Positions 35,659 through 43,284 of a stretch of 64,000 bases of DNA are shown here, in pieces (position 1 is the first letter of the stretch; each line of letters opens with the position of its first letter). The position numbers were made by a program, and so were the translations under genes. The notes beneath the pieces are model-generated. The model ran no database searches. It was given only the letters and a program-made list of their open reading frames with translations, and was not told the DNA's origin. The DNA is from an uncultured Mycoplasmatota bacterium (GTDB taxonomy: Bacteria; Bacillota_I; Bacilli_A; RF39; UBA660): assembly GCA_900553395.1 (NCBI GenBank), contig USDJ01000004.1, positions 1 through 64,000 on the forward strand, read 5' to 3'.

Positions 35659-37074
35659 TTAATTTTGAACTTCTTCTAAACTTTTTTTATAAATATTATA
35701 ATTTTCTTTTAATTTATTTATATTTTCTTTAGAAGCATAGACTTTAAAACTATACACTTCATTATTAACTTCAACTATCTTATATTTATTTAAATTTGAG
35801 ATAAAATTATCGAATATCTTTTTAGCGCTTGAATCATACGAAAAACTTATTTCACCATTTCTATAAATGTGACTTTTTACATCAACTAATTTATTAGTTC
35901 TTATATCAATCTCTATATTATCAATACTTTTTTCAATATATTCAATCTCATAATCAAAATGATCGTCAGCTATAAATAAGTTATCTTTAAAGTCTACTAC
36001 TATTTTATTTGTCTTAATATCTTTACTATTTTTATCTATAGTAACATAATCAAATTTTAAGCTTCCAATAAATATTAATCCAATACTTACTCCTAAAACA
36101 ATTAGTGAAATTATAAACGTCCATATCATTTTTGGCTTATCATTTTTTCTATTAAAAATAAAATTTAATAATAATATTATAATAACTATGTCTAAAGTTG
36201 CGGTAGATAATATTGATAAGAAAATTCCTACAAAGAATATACCAGTCTTACTTATTATAAATGAAGCTACAAAACAGGCTAATAGTCCTATCAATCCTGA
36301 ACACAATAATCCTAATATAATTAAAGCAAAACATTTCACTCCAAAGATAAAAATCTTAAAAATTGAATGAACAAATCTATATTCTGAATTCTTTGGATCT
36401 CTAATAATTATTTTATTTTCATTACTTCTAAATAATATTTTACTATCTTCGCTATCTTTATTATGTTCCACTTTTTCTTTTAAATCAGATGGTTCTTCTC
36501 TTAATGTCTCACTTTTTATTTTCAAATAATAATCAAGGTACCTAGTTTTAAAAACATGAACAATTATTCCAACAAAGACTATTATACAAAACAATATATA
36601 TATTGCATTTAGTATATCAACAACAAAATAATGTACTCCATCTGGAAAATGTGTCAAAATCCCACCAAATGTACTCATTAACACATAACCTAACATCTTA
36701 CTCAAAATAAACAATATAATAATAATAAAAACTTGTTCAAATATACACTTTATTTTATTTTCAAAACTCATACTATGAAATAAATTAATAGTATCTGTTA
36801 CAAAGTTAAGAAAACTATCAATTATTTTATTAAGATTATTCTTTGAAATTTCATTTTCTTTAACTTCCCTAATATTCTTATTTAGTAAATCATCAATATT
36901 TAGTTCAAATCTATTACATAATTGTATTATTTTATCCATCTCTGGATATGCTGTGCCTGATTCCCATTTTGAAATAGCTTGTCTTGATACTCCTAATTCT
37001 TCTGCCAACTGTTCTTGTGAAAGATTATTATCTTTTCTAATTTTTTTTAGATTTTCTGATAAATTATTTTTCAT
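35659..37074 (-). CDS. XRE-family HTH regulator with membrane domain
   Basis: 471 aa. N-terminal HTH_3 domain at residues about 5-60 (LKKIRKDNNLSQEQLAEELGVSRQAISKWESG). This is followed by four to five transmembrane helices (about 115-310) and a ~130-residue outer C-terminal domain with a putative DUF4097-like beta fold (IVVDFKDNLFIADDHFDYEIEYIE). It is a membrane-bound one-component regulator. Palindromes at 37115-37140 overlap its own promoter, which suggests autoregulation. Confidence 0.8.
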   Translation of the reverse strand: MKNNLSENLKKIRKDNNLSQEQLAEELGVSRQAISKWESGTAYPEMDKIIQLCNRFELNIDDLLNKNIREVKENEISKNNLNKIIDSFLNFVTDTINLFHSMSFENKIKCIFEQVFIIIILFILSKMLGYVLMSTFGGILTHFPDGVHYFVVDILNAIYILFCIIVFVGIIVHVFKTRYLDYYLKIKSETLREEPSDLKEKVEHNKDSEDSKILFRSNENKIIIRDPKNSEYRFVHSIFKIFIFGVKCFALIILGLLCSGLIGLLACFVASFIISKTGIFFVGIFLSILSTATLDIVIIILLLNFIFNRKNDKPKMIWTFIISLIVLGVSIGLIFIGSLKFDYVTIDKNSKDIKTNKIVVDFKDNLFIADDHFDYEIEYIEKSIDNIEIDIRTNKLVDVKSHIYRNGEISFSYDSSAKKIFDNFISNLNKYKIVEVNNEVYSFKVYASKENINKLKENYNIYKKSLEEVQN

Positions 37075-37099
37075 AATTTTTTCTCCTTTCTAAGACAAT

Positions 37100-37140
37100 T
37101 GTATATTTTCTATTGGTTGCGAACAACCAACTTTTAGTTG
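37100..37140 (-). promoter_or_regulatory. Promoter with overlapping inverted repeats, XRE gene
   Basis: Minus-strand -10 TATACA (37100-37105). Upstream are two nested repeats, GGTTG-CGAA-CAACC (37115-37128) and CAACT-TTT-AGTTG (37128-37140), covering the -35 zone. A third partial GTTG site follows near 37160. They look like binding sites for the adjacent regulator. Confidence 0.5.
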
Positions 37141-37260
37141 TTTTTTGTAAAATATTAGTTGCTTTATTTAATTTTATCACAAAAAACACATTTTAACCAT
37201 TTAAGAAATTTATTTATAATGATATTATCACATGAGATTAATCTTAATGATTCTATGTAT

Positions 37261-37297
37261 AAAAAAATAGTACTTAATCTGTAATAGATTAAGTACT
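37261..37297 (-). terminator. Strong hairpin terminator, minus strand
   Basis: Perfect 12-bp stem AGTACTTAATCT/AGATTAAGTACT with a 5-nt loop, then a run of T on the minus strand. No minus-strand gene lies upstream before the relaxase remnant, so it may mark the original end of a transcript from the ssrA side. Confidence 0.6.
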
Positions 37298-37462
37298 CAG
37301 TCTAAATTAAGTATACTTTAAATTTGGAATTAATATTTAGCATTAAAGAAGTAAATATTTCCCTTTTTAATATGTGAGAATTTTCTTATATTCTAACAAT
37401 ATTATGAAAAAACTTTTTACAAGTTTCTTTCTTTATATTAAACTCGAAAAGTTCTATTATCA

Positions 37463-37474
37463 ATCAATTTGGTG
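37463..37474. repeat. Direct repeat of the ssrA 3' end (possible att site)
   Basis: The 12-mer CACCAAATTGAT (minus strand) is identical to the last tmRNA bases plus flank at 40246-40257. The following bases (AGAACTTTTCGAG) also resemble the stem loop behind ssrA. Such repeats arise when an element integrates at the 3' end of ssrA. The rest of 37298-37640 contains only AT-rich sequence and weak hairpins. Confidence 0.45.
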
Positions 37475-37660
37475 TCCTTTTGGTGGAAGTACAACAACCA
37501 CTAGACATAAATTTATAGGTAATAATAACTACTAACTAATCAAATTATATCGCAGTATTTACAAAGTTGACTAAAAAATGTAAAATTTTACATTATTTTG
37601 ATATTGTACCATATTTTTGTGATATTATATTATTATATTATAGGATAGGAGTTGATTATA

Positions 37661-38221
37661 ATGTCAATAGAACAAGCATTGGAAGAATTAAAAAAATATG
37701 CACATGATTTTGCAAACGTTGGAGATGCAAAACAAGCAATTCAAAATAATAAGGATGATTTTTTACACAAGTGGACAAAAGTAATGCAATTTTATAAATA
37801 CATTATCGAGAATGTTAAAAGTATGAGTGATGAATGGTTTATGGCTGTTGATATATTAAGTGATGTATCAGTAGATAATCCTAGTTTAGAAGAATGGGTA
37901 CAACAAATCATTGAACCAAAACATGAAAAAACTCAAACACAGTCCAAAAACAATGCAAGCATTAATACTGCAACAATATCAGGTCCAATTGAATCTTTAA
38001 TATCAGAAGTTAATAATATGCAAAGTTGGGACCCAGACTATATTGGAGATATAGAATTGCAATTACAGGAATTTCAAAAAATATTAATCTCAAATCAAAG
38101 TTCATTTGATTCAAATGTTTATCAAAGTTTAATAAATGATATAAATGCAGCATTAAATAAAATTAATAGATTTAATAATATGCTTAATTCTGAAACCATG
38201 GAAGGTATAAAAAGAATGTAG
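37661..38221 (+). CDS. Unrecognised helical protein, cassette gene 1
   Basis: 186 aa from the ATG at 37661 (MSIEQALEE), which follows AGGAG. Acidic and alpha-helical: HKWTKVMQFYKYIIENVK and SWDPDYIGDIELQLQEFQ segments, with a Ser/Thr/Gln-rich linker near residues 95-115. No signal peptide and no known domain. First of three tightly packed genes (8 and 4 bp gaps) within a suspected mobile element. Base composition is slightly richer in CAA/CAG than the neighbours. Confidence 0.55.
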   Translation: MSIEQALEELKKYAHDFANVGDAKQAIQNNKDDFLHKWTKVMQFYKYIIENVKSMSDEWFMAVDILSDVSVDNPSLEEWVQQIIEPKHEKTQTQSKNNASINTATISGPIESLISEVNNMQSWDPDYIGDIELQLQEFQKILISNQSSFDSNVYQSLINDINAALNKINRFNNMLNSETMEGIKRM

Positions 38222-38229
38222 GTGAAACA

Positions 38230-38733
38230 ATGGAAAGTTTAGATTATCTAAGAATACAATTAAGAGACGCAAAAGAAGAATTAGAAAAAATAACAATTAA
38301 AAAACATGGCTCGGTTCCTTGGAATCCTGGTGTTTTAGACCAACATAAATCCGAATCATTAGAATACGAAGAATATACTGATGTAAGTAAGGCGTATAGA
38401 TTAAAAGAAAGAATAGTTAACTTAGAAAATCAGATTAAAACTTATGCCCAAAGAGCACAAGTAGAACGAGAAAAGGGACAGGCAATTAAAGATAGTCAAA
38501 TACCAAGATATGAATATACTTCTGTAGGTAAAACTCAAACATCTACAAATCCAGCAATTGCTGCAAGATATAATGCACAGCAAAGATTATTTGGTATGAA
38601 CAAATTAAAACAATCCATTATGACTTTATCAGGTCAGAAAAGAAAATTTAAAAAATTATGGGTTAAAGCAAATACAACAAATGAAAAAACTCAAGAACAG
38701 GTTGCTTTTGAATTAAATAAAATGTTTAGGTGA
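38230..38733 (+). CDS. Unrecognised coiled-coil protein, cassette gene 2
   Basis: 167 aa. A heptad-like helix at residues 5-25 and a second at about 50-85, then a basic C-terminus (GQKRKFKKLWVKAN). A conserved-looking SVPWNPGVLDQHKSES stretch at about 29-44. Rich in Gln. RBS AGGTGA. Predicted charge and coiled coil suggest nucleic acid or protein binding, but no family is recognised. Confidence 0.55.
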   Translation: MESLDYLRIQLRDAKEELEKITIKKHGSVPWNPGVLDQHKSESLEYEEYTDVSKAYRLKERIVNLENQIKTYAQRAQVEREKGQAIKDSQIPRYEYTSVGKTQTSTNPAIAARYNAQQRLFGMNKLKQSIMTLSGQKRKFKKLWVKANTTNEKTQEQVAFELNKMFR

Positions 38734-38737
38734 AATT

Positions 38738-39034
38738 ATGAATGAAGATATAAATGAGTATATGGTATTTTTTAAAGAACAGACATTAAAAGAAAAGCAA
38801 AGTATCATTTATGAACAATTACAAATGTTGACTGCGTTTTCTAATAATTTATGTAAAGAATTAAATATACAAAATGAACCAATATTAAATAGAGAACTAT
38901 TAGATTTAAAACAAAAAGAATATACTGAAGATGATTTTGCAGAAGCCATAATTGTATTGATTAACTCAATACAAAATTCAATATGTGATTATTCTAATGG
39001 AATTTCAGATCTACTTGATAAAATTAATAATTGA
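38738..39034 (+). CDS. Unrecognised small acidic protein, cassette gene 3
   Basis: 98 aa, helical and acidic (EYTEDDFAEAIIVLINSIQNSI). Starts 4 bp after the stop of cassette gene 2 and has its own RBS GGTGA. Probably forms a complex with the two upstream products. No homology recognised. Confidence 0.5.
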   Translation: MNEDINEYMVFFKEQTLKEKQSIIYEQLQMLTAFSNNLCKELNIQNEPILNRELLDLKQKEYTEDDFAEAIIVLINSIQNSICDYSNGISDLLDKINN

Positions 39035-39169
39035 ATGAAAAAACGGTCCATTTTGTTTGTAAGTAAATGTACGTTAGATTTTTATAGATTTATTTTTGAA
39101 AATAAAAACATAATTTTGCTTGGTTTTATGCCTTGCTAAAATTATATTTAAAAGGGTTTCAAAAGTGAG

Positions 39170-39215
39170 TTTCCCTTTGCACACCGTTATTGGCTTTGCC
39201 AATAGCGTAGTGTGT
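39170..39215. other. Long hairpin in the 3' region of the mobile element
   Basis: CACAC ... TATTGGC-TTT-GCCAATA ... GTGTG forms an interrupted stem-loop about 35 nt long. It has no T tail on the plus side, so it is probably not a terminator. It could be a cis site of the element. The rest of 39035-39242 is without a gene. Confidence 0.4.
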
Positions 39216-39242
39216 TACTAAAATGGAATTTTAATTTTATTG

Positions 39243-39264
39243 AACGAGCTGTAGCTCGTTTTTT
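39243..39264 (+). terminator. Terminator of the three-gene cassette
   Basis: AACGAGC/GCTCGTT 7-bp stem with a 4-nt loop and T run on the plus strand, 210 bp after the last cassette gene. Confidence 0.7.
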
Positions 39265-40035
39265 AAATGTTTAAATCCTTATCATCATATTCATAATTTT
39301 TTGTATATAAATAATCATTTATTTCTTCATCTTTTGATGTGTTATCTGCTATATCGTGTAAATCAAAATTATCATATAAATCTTGTTTGTAGTATTCTTT
39401 TATTTCTGATATTACTTCATTTTTATCTTTTTCAGTTCTTATTTTAAGTAGTCTATGAAAGAACTTTTTTAAGGTTTGTAAAATATTGTATAGTAAGTTA
39501 TGTAATATATTATTTTTTCTTTGTTGTTTTTCATTTTGATATTCTAGTTTTCTAACTTCAACTTGAATATTTCTTCTTTCATTTTCTAAATCTTTATAAC
39601 TTTTAGTATAATCAGTAAGTTCTTTAAATAATGCTTGATTATTTGGCATATCTTTTATAACTCTTTTTGATGTATTCATAAAATTATTTAATGTATCATA
39701 AGTATCTTGATCAATCTTAACTTCTTTACCTGTAATTGTTGGTTTAGAAGTTTTTAGTTTTTCTTCTAGTTCTTCAAAATCTCTAGTCATTAAATAATTT
39801 TGCTTTTCTAATCTATTTTCTAGTTTTTTTAGTAATCTTTTTAAATTTTTTTATAGAAATATGCTCGTTATCACTGTTTTTAATGCCACTTTCTAGGTCA
39901 AAAACATTATCTATTAGTCTTTGATAGTATTTATCTTGAAGTGTGCTTAAATGGGCTTTATCTTTGATATATTGTTTTTTAGAAATAGTATATTTTTCAG
40001 TGTTTGTTCTTTTATCATAGTAATATTTGTATTTT
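39263..40035 (-). pseudogene. Remnant of a MobV/Pre-type relaxase
   Basis: Only the middle and C-terminal parts remain. One frame gives KRTNTEKYTISKKQ, then AHLSTLQDKYYQRLIDN and FDLESGIKNSDNEHIS, and stops near 39835. After a one-base shift the next frame continues LENRLEKQNYLMTRDFEE and GKEVKIDQDTYDTL, with a long coiled coil to 39263. This order (a HLS...LQDKYYQRL core, then the coiled-coil tail with VxIxxxTYDxL) is how MobV relaxases read. The catalytic N-terminus with its histidines is missing, so it is inactive. Its presence beside ssrA points to a mobilizable element. Confidence 0.6.
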
Positions 40036-40153
40036 TAATACTTTTGATATTTCCATTTATGATTGCGTATTTTACATTAGCAAACCTACAAACCATTTCA
40101 ACCTTTCTTTTTAGTTCTTTACTTATTACAAGTTCTTTAGTTTCTATTGTCAT
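39947..40153 (-). CDS. Small hypothetical protein next to ssrA
   Basis: 68 aa, MTIETKELVISKELKRKVEMVC at the N-terminus. This half matches the 49-aa protein at 1440-1589. The second half lies in a different frame over the 5' part of the relaxase remnant, so the true gene may be shorter or frameshifted. It lies 30 bp after the terminator of ssrA. Function unknown. Confidence 0.4.
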   Translation of the reverse strand: MTIETKELVISKELKRKVEMVCRFANVKYAIINGNIKSIKNTNITMIKEQTLKNILFLKNNISKIKPI

Positions 40154-40182
40154 AACTCAATCACTTTCCTTTGTTAAATAAC

Positions 40183-40205
40183 AAAAAAACTAACATTTCT
40201 GTTAG
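40183..40205 (-). terminator. Terminator of ssrA
   Basis: Minus strand CTAACA-GAAA-TGTTAG followed by seven T. A second stem, CTCGAA/TTCGAG (about 40219-40240), lies between it and the RNA. Confidence 0.75.
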
Positions 40206-40252
40206 TAATTTATTACTCTCGAATTTATAAAAGTTCGAGTTTCCTATCAATT

Positions 40253-40590
40253 TGGTGGAGCCGATGGGAATCGCACCCATGTCCGAATACATTACCACAA
40301 TAACGTCTACAAGCTTAGTTAATTATAAATTGTCTCTTCAAATAAATTAATTAACAAATAATTTAAAGATAAGTCTATATCATTCATTATTACTTATAGA
40401 CATCGTAATAATATATCCTACTAAATCGAGCCCTTGTAAATACCGTAGGAATATATTTACTCAGGCAGCTTTCTTAAATTAAGCGAAAGCTAATTGATTT
40501 CTGTTTCCAGTTATTTTAAGTTTGTTTTAACGTATTACATTACGGCTTGCAGTTAGAGCTCAAACATACCCGTCGAAACTAGACGGCCCC
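40253..40590 (-). ncRNA. ssrA: tmRNA
   Basis: 338 nt. The 5' end GGGGCCG pairs with CGGCTCC before the 3'-CCA, giving the alanine-tRNA-like acceptor stem. The 3' half has GTGCGATTCCCATCG, the T arm. The tag ORF (40479-40526, resume codon AAC) encodes NKLKITGNRNQLAFA and a TAA stop; with the alanine from the charged RNA the tag is ANKLKITGNRNQLAFA. It rescues stalled ribosomes and marks products for proteolysis. The tag ends LAFA, not LALA/LAA, which fits degradation by a Lon-like system as in mollicutes. Confidence 0.95.
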
Positions 40591-40600
40591 AACTAAAAAA

Positions 40601-40629
40601 ATTATAGCACAACTAATTTTAATAGTCAA
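40601..40629 (-). promoter_or_regulatory. Promoter of ssrA
   Basis: Minus strand TTGACT (40624-40629), 17-nt spacer, TGC-TATAAT (40601-40606). Overlaps the stop of veg. Confidence 0.8.
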
Positions 40630-40828
40630 TTTTTATAACCTTAGTTATCACATCTATATATGAGAATGACTTAGTACCAGTTTCACATTCAACTAGAAAT
40701 ACATAGTCATATAATTCTTTTATTATAGCTTCATAACTTTCATATTTATTTCTTCCTAAATTATATTTAATTGATACAACATCTCCTAAATGTTCTAAAA
40801 GATCTTTTTTTATTTTTGATATTGTCAT
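40619..40828 (-). CDS. veg: Veg protein
   Basis: 69 aa. MTISKIKKDLLEHLGDVVSIKYNLGRNK is the Veg (DUF1021) signature, with GR-N-K and VxLVECETGxKSFSYIDV to follow. In B. subtilis Veg stimulates biofilm formation and, with sporulation, spore outgrowth. It overlaps the end of yabG by 4 bp, as in Bacillus, where yabG and veg are also adjacent. Confidence 0.9.
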   Translation of the reverse strand: MTISKIKKDLLEHLGDVVSIKYNLGRNKYESYEAIIKELYDYVFLVECETGTKSFSYIDVITKVIKIDY

Positions 40829-41604
40829 CTAGGATACCCCATATACATAGTACCTTTTGTAATAATTCCACCTATTCCTTCCTTACCATATTTAGTACTA
40901 GAAATTATATTTTTTAAATCTATATCCTTATTTATATCTGATAAGCTCATTTGACTTGCTATAATAGCTGGATCAAGTGCGTGAATATTTATTCTTTTTG
41001 GGCTAGAAGCAAAATTAGCGCCTGCTCTTATTAATTCTTCATAATCTGATTGGCAAGCACCTGCTATTATAATTAACTTATCATGGCTTTTTTCAAACTT
41101 CCTAGCCTCTTTTACGGCTTTAACAAAATTCAAACTGTTTTTATAATTATTTATATCATTAATACTACCATTTTTTTTATAGTATGCATCGTGTCCAGTA
41201 ATTACCAATATATTTGGATTGTATTCTTCTAAATAATCTCTTATCTTACTTGATATATCTGATTCATATTCACATATGCCCATAGCCATTAAATTAATAT
41301 TATTATAGTATTTTAAACATCTATCTAGATATTCCTGATCCCCATCTATGTGTAATATTTTACCAGGTAAATAAAAATAGTCATCTCTATCTAATTTATT
41401 AGAACTTTTTATTCTATCTACTATGTCCTGATCATTACTTTCTTTAAAATCAACCTTTACTAAATCCTCTATATCACTATCTGCGTATAACCTAATATTA
41501 GCGCCTTTTAAATAACATATATCACTATCTATGCTTATAACTTTAAAAATCATATCATGATTATGTGATATTCTTGTTACATAGTCTCCTACTTTTATAT
41601 CCAT
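40825..41604 (-). CDS. yabG: Sporulation peptidase YabG
   Basis: 259 aa. N-terminal KOW/SH3-like barrel (residues about 1-45) and C-terminal peptidase domain with NILVITGHDAYYKKNG near residue 133 and LIIIAGACQSDYEELI near 175, ASSPKRINIHALDP near 198. YabG cleaves SafA and other coat proteins late in sporulation. It stands beside veg, as in B. subtilis. The start ATG has GTGGTGAT. A SigE-like promoter precedes it. Confidence 0.93.
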   Translation of the reverse strand: MDIKVGDYVTRISHNHDMIFKVISIDSDICYLKGANIRLYADSDIEDLVKVDFKESNDQDIVDRIKSSNKLDRDDYFYLPGKILHIDGDQEYLDRCLKYYNNINLMAMGICEYESDISSKIRDYLEEYNPNILVITGHDAYYKKNGSINDINNYKNSLNFVKAVKEARKFEKSHDKLIIIAGACQSDYEELIRAGANFASSPKRINIHALDPAIIASQMSLSDINKDIDLKNIISSTKYGKEGIGGIITKGTMYMGYPR

Positions 41605-41618
41605 ATTATCACCACTAA

Positions 41619-41646
41619 ATTATATGCTTATATAAATTTTTTATTA
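41619..41646 (-). promoter_or_regulatory. SigE-like sporulation promoter before yabG
   Basis: Minus strand TAATAAA (41640-41646), 13-nt spacer, CATATAAT (41619-41626). The -10 has 7 of 8 bases of CATACAAT-type sites. In Bacillus yabG is SigK-controlled, so this call is tentative; the start would lie close to the RBS. Confidence 0.4.
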
Positions 41647-41698
41647 TATTTTTTTGTATAATATATTTCTTTAAAGAAAAAATAATAATGGTGATTTT

Positions 41699-42181
41699 AT
41701 GTTATATTTAGCTATTTTCTTTTCTAAAATACTTGAAAATGCACTCGCTACATTAAGACTAATAGTAGTTGCCAATGGGAAAAAAAAACTTGGTGCATTT
41801 CTTCAAGGCTTAATAGCGCTCATATGGATTTTTGTAACTGGAATTGTAATTACTAATATAAATAAGGATATTTTAAAAATAATATTTTTTTGCCTTGGTT
41901 CAGTAGTAGGTTCTTATTTAGGAAGTGTTATAGAAGAAAAAATAGCGCTCGGTAACAATATACTTATGTGTGTTACTAAAGAAAAATATGAATCACAAAT
42001 AAAAAAAATACTTAATGGTCATCAAATAACAACAATCAGGGAAAAGGATGACAAATATTCTATATTATTTATCTTTTTGAAAAGAAAAGAAATTGCTGGT
42101 ATAAGTAAAATTATAAAAAAAATAGATAAAGAATCTATTTTAATAAGTGAAAAGGCTAAAAATATAAATAATATAGTCTAA
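41699..42181 (+). CDS. UPF0316 (DUF5698/DUF2179) membrane protein
   Basis: 160 aa. Three N-terminal helices (residues about 2-75) with LENALATLRLIVVANGKK and VVGSYLGSVIEEKIALG as family hallmarks, then a DUF2179-like C-terminal domain (TTIREKDDKYSILFIFLKRKEI). A function in membrane or small-molecule biology is unknown. RBS GGTGAT. Divergent from yabG. Confidence 0.85.
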   Translation: MLYLAIFFSKILENALATLRLIVVANGKKKLGAFLQGLIALIWIFVTGIVITNINKDILKIIFFCLGSVVGSYLGSVIEEKIALGNNILMCVTKEKYESQIKKILNGHQITTIREKDDKYSILFIFLKRKEIAGISKIIKKIDKESILISEKAKNINNIV

Positions 42182-42230
42182 TATAATCTTTTACATTAAT
42201 TTATTAACATAAAATGTTATAGGTGATTAT

Positions 42231-42401
42231 ATGAAATGGTGCCGCGGTAGAGGATTTTGGTGGATATTATTAATCTGTTTCGCATTACTTTTATTCTATC
42301 AATTAATACTTACTATATTTATTTTTACTAGATTCAATTTCTTCTTAATATTATTTTTTATGTTTTGGATATTTCTTTGTTTTTTTAGAATACTATGGTA
42401 G
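42231..42401 (+). CDS. Small hydrophobic protein, two helices
   Basis: 56 aa starting MKWCRGRGFWW, then two transmembrane helices (about residues 11-32 and 35-55). ATG follows AGGTGAT by 3 nt; stop TAG. It ends 5 bp before the stop of the convergent cotS-like gene. Cationic-aromatic N-terminus with one Cys. No family recognised; its place suggests a sporulation or membrane role. Confidence 0.5.
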   Translation: MKWCRGRGFWWILLICFALLLFYQLILTIFIFTRFNFFLILFFMFWIFLCFFRILW

Positions 42402-42405
42402 TTTG

Positions 42406-43284
42406 TTAACTACTTTTTTTATACTCTTCTATAAGTTTATTACTTTTATATAATCTATCTATTTCACCACTTATTTTTTTGCACATATTAAATTCTGTAT
42501 CATTAAATTCTATTTTACTGGGCATATTTATTAATATAAAAAGTAGACCTAATTCATAATCCTTTAAAGGATAATTTTGCTCATATATTTTTAATAAATC
42601 ATAAAACTCAAAATCTAAGTAATGACTATTATATAAATTATATAAGTCAAAGATTGGTATATCTATTTTTGATTTATCCCAACTTATTAAATATTCTCTA
42701 TTATTTCTAATATAATGAGATAAATTTAAATTGTTATGCACAATACTAACTCTCACTTTATTTAATCCTTCTACTTTTTCGTACCATTTTTCTATATAAT
42801 CTTTTCCTTTTTCTATAGACGCAAATATAAAACTTATGTTTCTAGCGAGCAAATACTCACTAGGGCTCATAAAGACTTTTTCTTCTATAAAAGTTATTAA
42901 TTCTAAATAATATTCATATAAATACTCATAATTATTAGATAAATCCTCGTAAATTTTTTTATATTCATCTTCACTTGTTTCTCTATAATGAGTAGTTTTA
43001 CTATGTAAAAGTGAAACTAAATTAATTAAATCTATAATTTTTTGTTCTTTTGGAATATCAATATCTTCTATATATCTTGTAATAACAAATTGTCCTTCAT
43101 CTAATATTTCTGGGTAATAATTAAAACTTCTTGTATTTAAATAGTCGTAAATATAGTCTTTATTACTATTTTTTTTTATAACAACTTTTCCTATATTAGT
43201 ATCTGCAAATATCGCTTTTCCATTTTTTTTATAGCTTAATGCTCTAATACTATTTTTTTTTAATAGTTCATTAATTTCTTTCAT
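42406..43284 (-). CDS. CotS-like spore coat kinase-fold protein
   Basis: 292 aa from ATG 43284. Bacterial-kinase/choline-kinase fold: catalytic-loop segment VSIVHNNLNLSHY (His-Asn-Asn in place of HGDL) near residue 183, and the metal-loop region SWDKSKIDIPIFDLYNLY. CotS/YutH/YsxE coat proteins are of this type and are likewise often poor kinases. It follows spoVID with a small overlap, so they are coexpressed. Its likely site is the spore coat. Confidence 0.75.
   Translation of the reverse strand: MKEINELLKKNSIRALSYKKNGKAIFADTNIGKVVIKKNSNKDYIYDYLNTRSFNYYPEILDEGQFVITRYIEDIDIPKEQKIIDLINLVSLLHSKTTHYRETSEDEYKKIYEDLSNNYEYLYEYYLELITFIEEKVFMSPSEYLLARNISFIFASIEKGKDYIEKWYEKVEGLNKVRVSIVHNNLNLSHYIRNNREYLISWDKSKIDIPIFDLYNLYNSHYLDFEFYDLLKIYEQNYPLKDYELGLLFILINMPSKIEFNDTEFNMCKKISGEIDRLYKSNKLIEEYKKSS

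Noticed and set aside
37485..37530. Minus-strand 14-codon peptide MSSGCCTSTKRTPN
   Set aside because: No ribosome site, and it lies over the ssrA-like att repeat; likely chance.
39100..39240. CRISPR repeats or IS inverted repeats
   Set aside because: Only single hairpins; no evenly spaced repeats and no transposase anywhere in the window.
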